Below, in pieces: positions 5,325 through 7,758 of a stretch of DNA of 7,758 bases. Source of the DNA: Rhodoferax sp. (GTDB taxonomy: Bacteria; Pseudomonadota; Gammaproteobacteria; Burkholderiales; Burkholderiaceae_C); assembly GCA_029865675.1 (NCBI GenBank), contig JARXAU010000163.1, forward strand, positions 1 through 7,758, read 5' to 3'. Both the position numbers and the translations under genes were made by a program. Every line of letters starts with the position of its first letter. Positions within the stretch are counted from its first letter, which is position 1. The notes below the pieces were generated by a model. The model worked only from the letters and a program-made list of their open reading frames with translations, was not told the origin of the DNA and searched no databases.

Positions 5325-5933
5325 TTATGGTCGAGTTTTAGGTAACAGTTGCCCGATACCAGAAATGAATGCACAACGGGCGTTGCAGTCGCCAAGGCGT
5401 CTTATCCCCGCAATATCCACGACATCCTGTCGGTCAGGCGAGCCACACGCTGCAACTGCACCAGGGCCTTTAGTGTTTTCACACGCCCTTTGACACAACG
5501 CCTGTTTCTCAAACATTTTGTAAAGAAGAAACGATGAGATGATGGGCATTATGAAACCTTCGAGCGGCATCAGTCCAGTAGGGTCGGCATACATGAGTGG
5601 CCCACCATTAGCGTAGGCATAGAGGTTCAAGCCCCCTTCCACCCCAATCGGGTCCTGACTCACGTACCGCCCAATCTCCGGGTCGTAATGACGCCGGAAG
5701 TTGTAATGCAACCCCGTCTCCAAATCCTCATACTGCCCCGGCAACCGCAGGTTGCTGGTAATCGTCGGTTTGTCCAATGTAGCCTGCGGCGCGGTGACGC
5801 TGGCCCGGCCAAACGCATCGAAGCTGGCCGCCCAGACGATGTTGCCTGCTTTGCCGATGGCGTACAAGGGCGTGCCGCCTACCCTGCCCTCGGACCTAAC
5901 CGCCCTGCCTATGCCGCCAGGGGCGGCCTTCAA
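5325..5933 (-). pseudogene. Orphan Rhs C-terminus (short core end plus Cys-rich tip)
   Basis: Rhs similarity begins abruptly at 5876 (GTPLYAIGKAGNIVWAASFD) and continues through LPGQYEDLETGLHYN, RYVSQDPIGVEGGLNLYAYA and the DPTGL boundary, so only about 100 residues of core remain. The frame is open to a TTG at 5933, but those first 19 residues are not Rhs-like and no SD supports that start. An 81-residue tip follows. This is the classical arrangement of an orphan or displaced rhs-CT, thought to act as a reservoir that recombines with a full-length Rhs through the shared core end. The core part is about 70% identical in protein to the larger Rhs copy. The terminal TAA is at 5327-5325, followed by a candidate immunity gene. 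Confidence 0.85.
5328..5570 (-). other. Variable Cys-rich tip of the orphan Rhs C-terminus
   Basis: These 81 residues follow DPTGL: a hydrophobic stretch (FIMPIISSFLLYKMF), then CQRAC, a Gly/Pro-rich loop (KGPGAVAACGSPDRQD), DIAGIRRLGDCNARC, and a short hydrophobic/basic tail. Five cysteines are arranged as CxxxC, C, CxxxC. It differs in sequence from the other tip in this window, but shares the N-terminal hydrophobic segment and the late GDCxxxC motif. I cannot assign an enzymatic activity. Confidence 0.65.
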
Positions 5934-6048
5934 CTTCCCGCCGTTTTTAGAAAAACGCTAGTCGCATTCACAGTTTTTACCCCCCCAAGGGGGAATACAC
6001 TTTCTTTTGAATTTCCCACCATTCCATCCCCTAGGAGCTAAGCGCAAC
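5877..6048. other. Right boundary of the Rhs island and leader of the dehydrogenase gene
   Basis: Rhs similarity stops at 5876. The spacer holds three short palindromes: GCCGCC/GGCGGC with a 3-nt loop (5913-5927), CGTTTTT/AAAAACG with a 2-nt spacer (5942-5957), and a C-run/G-run pair around AA (5980-5993). The first, followed by a T-rich stretch, could act as a terminator in the plus direction. An AGGAG (6033-6037) lies 11 nt before the ATG at 6049. I see no convincing -35/-10 pair. Confidence 0.5.
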
Positions 6049-7758
6049 ATGGCCACATTTCCTGCACGAGCCAAGGTCGTCATCATTGGTCAAGGCGGCA
6101 TCGTCGGCGCGTCGGTGGTGCACCACCTGATTGAACGCGGTTGGAGCGATATCGTCGGCATCGACAAGTCCGCCATCCCCACCGACATTGGCTCCACAGC
6201 CCACGCCTCTGATTTTTGCTTCAACACGATGCACGATCAGATGACGATCTTCACCACCAAGTACAGCATCGACTTCTATGACAAGCTGGGTCGCTATGAG
6301 CGTATAGGCGGCATTGAGGTGGCCCGTGTGGGCGACGACGAGCGCATGGTCGAGTTGCAACGCCGCGTGGCATCGGGTAAGGCTTTTGGCAACCGGGTGG
6401 AGATGATTACGCCGGCCGAGGCCAAAGCGAAGTTCCCCTTGCTTGAAGAATCCATGATCCAGGGCGCCCTGTGGGACCCGGATGCGGGCCTGGTGAAGCC
6501 CCGCTCACAGATGGTGGCGGGCGAGTTGGTGGACGCTGCGGTGGCTACGGGCAAATTGCAGTCGTTTGCCAAAACCCCCTGCACCGGCTTGCGTATTGAG
6601 AACGGTCGCATTCAGGGCGTGGAAACCACCAAGGGATATATCGCCGCCGAGTACGTGGTGGTGTGCGCCGGCTTGTGGGGCCGCTTGATTGCGGGCATGG
6701 CCGGGGAAGACCTGCCCATCATGCCGGTAGACCACCCGCTCACTTTTTTCAAACCCTACCTCGAATTTGCCGGCACGGGCAAAGACATTGGCTACCCACT
6801 ATTGCGCGACCAGGGCAACTCGGCCTATCTGCGCGACACCGGGGACCCCAAAACGCCCCACGGCGGCCAGATTGAGTGGGGCTATTACGAAGAAAAGAAC
6901 CCGCGCATGTGCCACCCGCGCGACATCTTGGAGAAGGAAGAAGCGCGCCTAAGCCCCTCGCAGCGCGACCTAGAGCTAGAGCAAATCATGGCGCCGCTGG
7001 AGCGGGCGATGGAACTCACGCCCATCTTGGCCGAGCTGGGCTATGACGACAAATACTCCTTCAACGGCTTGTTGCAGGTGACCACCGACGGCAACCCGTC
7101 GATTGGTGAATCCAGCAAAGTGCGCGGCCTGTGGTACGCCGAAGCCGTGTGGGTGAAAGACGGCCCCGGCGTGGGCAAGCTGGTGGCCGACTGGATGACC
7201 GACGGCACCACGCACCTGGACCACGCCCGCATTGACGTGGCGCGCTTCTACCCCTACCAGCAGCAAGAGCAGTACATCCATGACCGCTGCTACGAGGGCG
7301 CCTTCAAAATCTACAACCCGCCAGTGCACACGCGCGAGCCCTACAGCGCTGGGCGCGGCATCTTCAAAAGCCCGTTTTACGAGCGCGAAAAAGCGCTGGG
7401 CGCCTACTTTATGGAACTCAGTGGTTGGGAGCGCGCGCATGGCTATGCCAGCAACGAGCACTTGCTGGCCGTCTACGGCGACAAGGTGCCCGTGCGCGCC
7501 AATGAGTGGGACAACCGCCATTTCTGGCGCGTCTCCAACGCCGAGCATTTGAAGATGTCGGAAGACGTGGGAATGATCAACGTGTCCCACTTTGCCGAAT
7601 TTGATGTGGTCGGCCCCGACGCGGCCGACCTGCTGGAATACATCTGCGTGGCCAAAGTGGGCGGCGACACGCCGGTGGGCAAAGGCATTTACACCCACTT
7701 TTTGGACGCCAAAGGCGGCGTGCGCGCCGACCTGACGGTGCTGCGCTTGGGCCAAGAC
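6049..7758 (+). CDS. FAD-dependent dimethylglycine/sarcosine dehydrogenase-like protein, partial
   Basis: 570 codons are present without a stop; the gene continues past the right edge (relatives are roughly 800 or more residues). The N-terminus is a DAO-type FAD-binding fold: VVIIGQGGIVGASVVHHL (10-27), an acidic strand end (IVGIDKS), and GSTAHASDF (48-56). The His at about 52 corresponds by position to the covalent-flavin His of dimethylglycine oxidase (GSTSHAPG). Further motifs are YVVVCAGLWGRLI (202-214), GYPLLRDQGNSAYLRDTGDP (248-267) and VTTDGNPSIGES (344-355). From about 425 (PPVHTREPYSAGRGIFKSPF) the aminomethyltransferase (GcvT-like, folate-binding) part begins, with MINVSHFAEFDVVGPDAADLL (509-529). 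The family oxidatively demethylates N-methylglycines, passing the C1 unit to tetrahydrofolate, as in betaine and choline catabolism. The exact substrate is not decidable here. The gene reads away from the Rhs island and looks intact; the AGGAG 11 nt upstream supports this start. Confidence 0.87.
   Translation, partial: MATFPARAKVVIIGQGGIVGASVVHHLIERGWSDIVGIDKSAIPTDIGSTAHASDFCFNTMHDQMTIFTTKYSIDFYDKLGRYERIGGIEVARVGDDERMVELQRRVASGKAFGNRVEMITPAEAKAKFPLLEESMIQGALWDPDAGLVKPRSQMVAGELVDAAVATGKLQSFAKTPCTGLRIENGRIQGVETTKGYIAAEYVVVCAGLWGRLIAGMAGEDLPIMPVDHPLTFFKPYLEFAGTGKDIGYPLLRDQGNSAYLRDTGDPKTPHGGQIEWGYYEEKNPRMCHPRDILEKEEARLSPSQRDLELEQIMAPLERAMELTPILAELGYDDKYSFNGLLQVTTDGNPSIGESSKVRGLWYAEAVWVKDGPGVGKLVADWMTDGTTHLDHARIDVARFYPYQQQEQYIHDRCYEGAFKIYNPPVHTREPYSAGRGIFKSPFYEREKALGAYFMELSGWERAHGYASNEHLLAVYGDKVPVRANEWDNRHFWRVSNAEHLKMSEDVGMINVSHFAEFDVVGPDAADLLEYICVAKVGGDTPVGKGIYTHFLDAKGGVRADLTVLRLGQD

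Noticed and set aside
6976..7755. Long minus-strand open frame (259 codons)
   Set aside because: It lies entirely opposite the dehydrogenase reading frame, which has strong family motifs; it is a compositional shadow.
1..7758. CRISPR array, tRNA, rRNA or transposase
   Set aside because: I saw no regularly spaced short repeats, cloverleaf or rRNA-like segments, and no DDE or tyrosine recombinase motifs in either strand.

Overview
The window looks like part of the accessory genome of a GC-rich betaproteobacterium, probably of the Comamonadaceae (Rhodoferax/Polaromonas-like). This placement is inferred from GC-rich coding bias, the style of the Rhs core and the dimethylglycine-dehydrogenase-like gene; no rRNA or other marker is present. 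About 5.9 kb is a degenerate Rhs (YD-repeat polymorphic toxin) island, and the right-hand 1.7 kb is the start of an ordinary catabolic gene.

Layout, left to right. (a) 1-430, minus strand: a piece of Rhs core, cut by the window edge on its 3' side and by a sharp junction on its 5' side. (b) 531-1163, plus: an ORF6N-family DNA-binding protein whose coding sequence contains a perfect 13-bp palindrome. (c) 1341-1742, minus: a small exported or membrane-anchored protein overlapping the stop of the Rhs gene, the candidate immunity gene for that Rhs tip. (d) 1739-3871, minus: a 5'-truncated Rhs core plus Cys-rich C-terminal tip, split by one in-frame amber codon. (e) 3868-4326 and 4326-4652, minus: a YhaV-type toxin and a PrlF/AbrB-type antitoxin in a one-base-overlap operon, directly abutting the Rhs reading frame. 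(f) 4785-5252, minus: an AT-rich four-helix membrane protein, the candidate immunity gene for the next tip. (g) 5325-5876 (open to 5933), minus: an orphan Rhs C-terminus carrying only the last ~100 core residues and another Cys-rich tip. (h) 6049 to the right edge, plus: the first 570 codons of an FAD-dependent dimethylglycine/sarcosine dehydrogenase-like protein, reading away from the island.

The three Rhs pieces lie in the same orientation and share long direct repeats: 1-410 with 3127-3536 at about 96% identity, and 2201-2371 with 5706-5876 at about 89%, both gap-free. This is the substrate expected for tip exchange by homologous recombination. Each of the two visible tips is followed on its 3' side by an AT-rich gene for a membrane or exported protein, as in effector-immunity pairs. 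The two tips are different sequences, but both are Cys-rich, hydrophobic in part, and end with a GDCxxxC motif. A type II toxin-antitoxin module and an ORF6N regulator sit at the seams between Rhs pieces. The island therefore reads as a recombination-built array of Rhs tips with stabilising or regulatory cargo. No PAAR, VgrG, transposase, tRNA, rRNA or CRISPR was seen.
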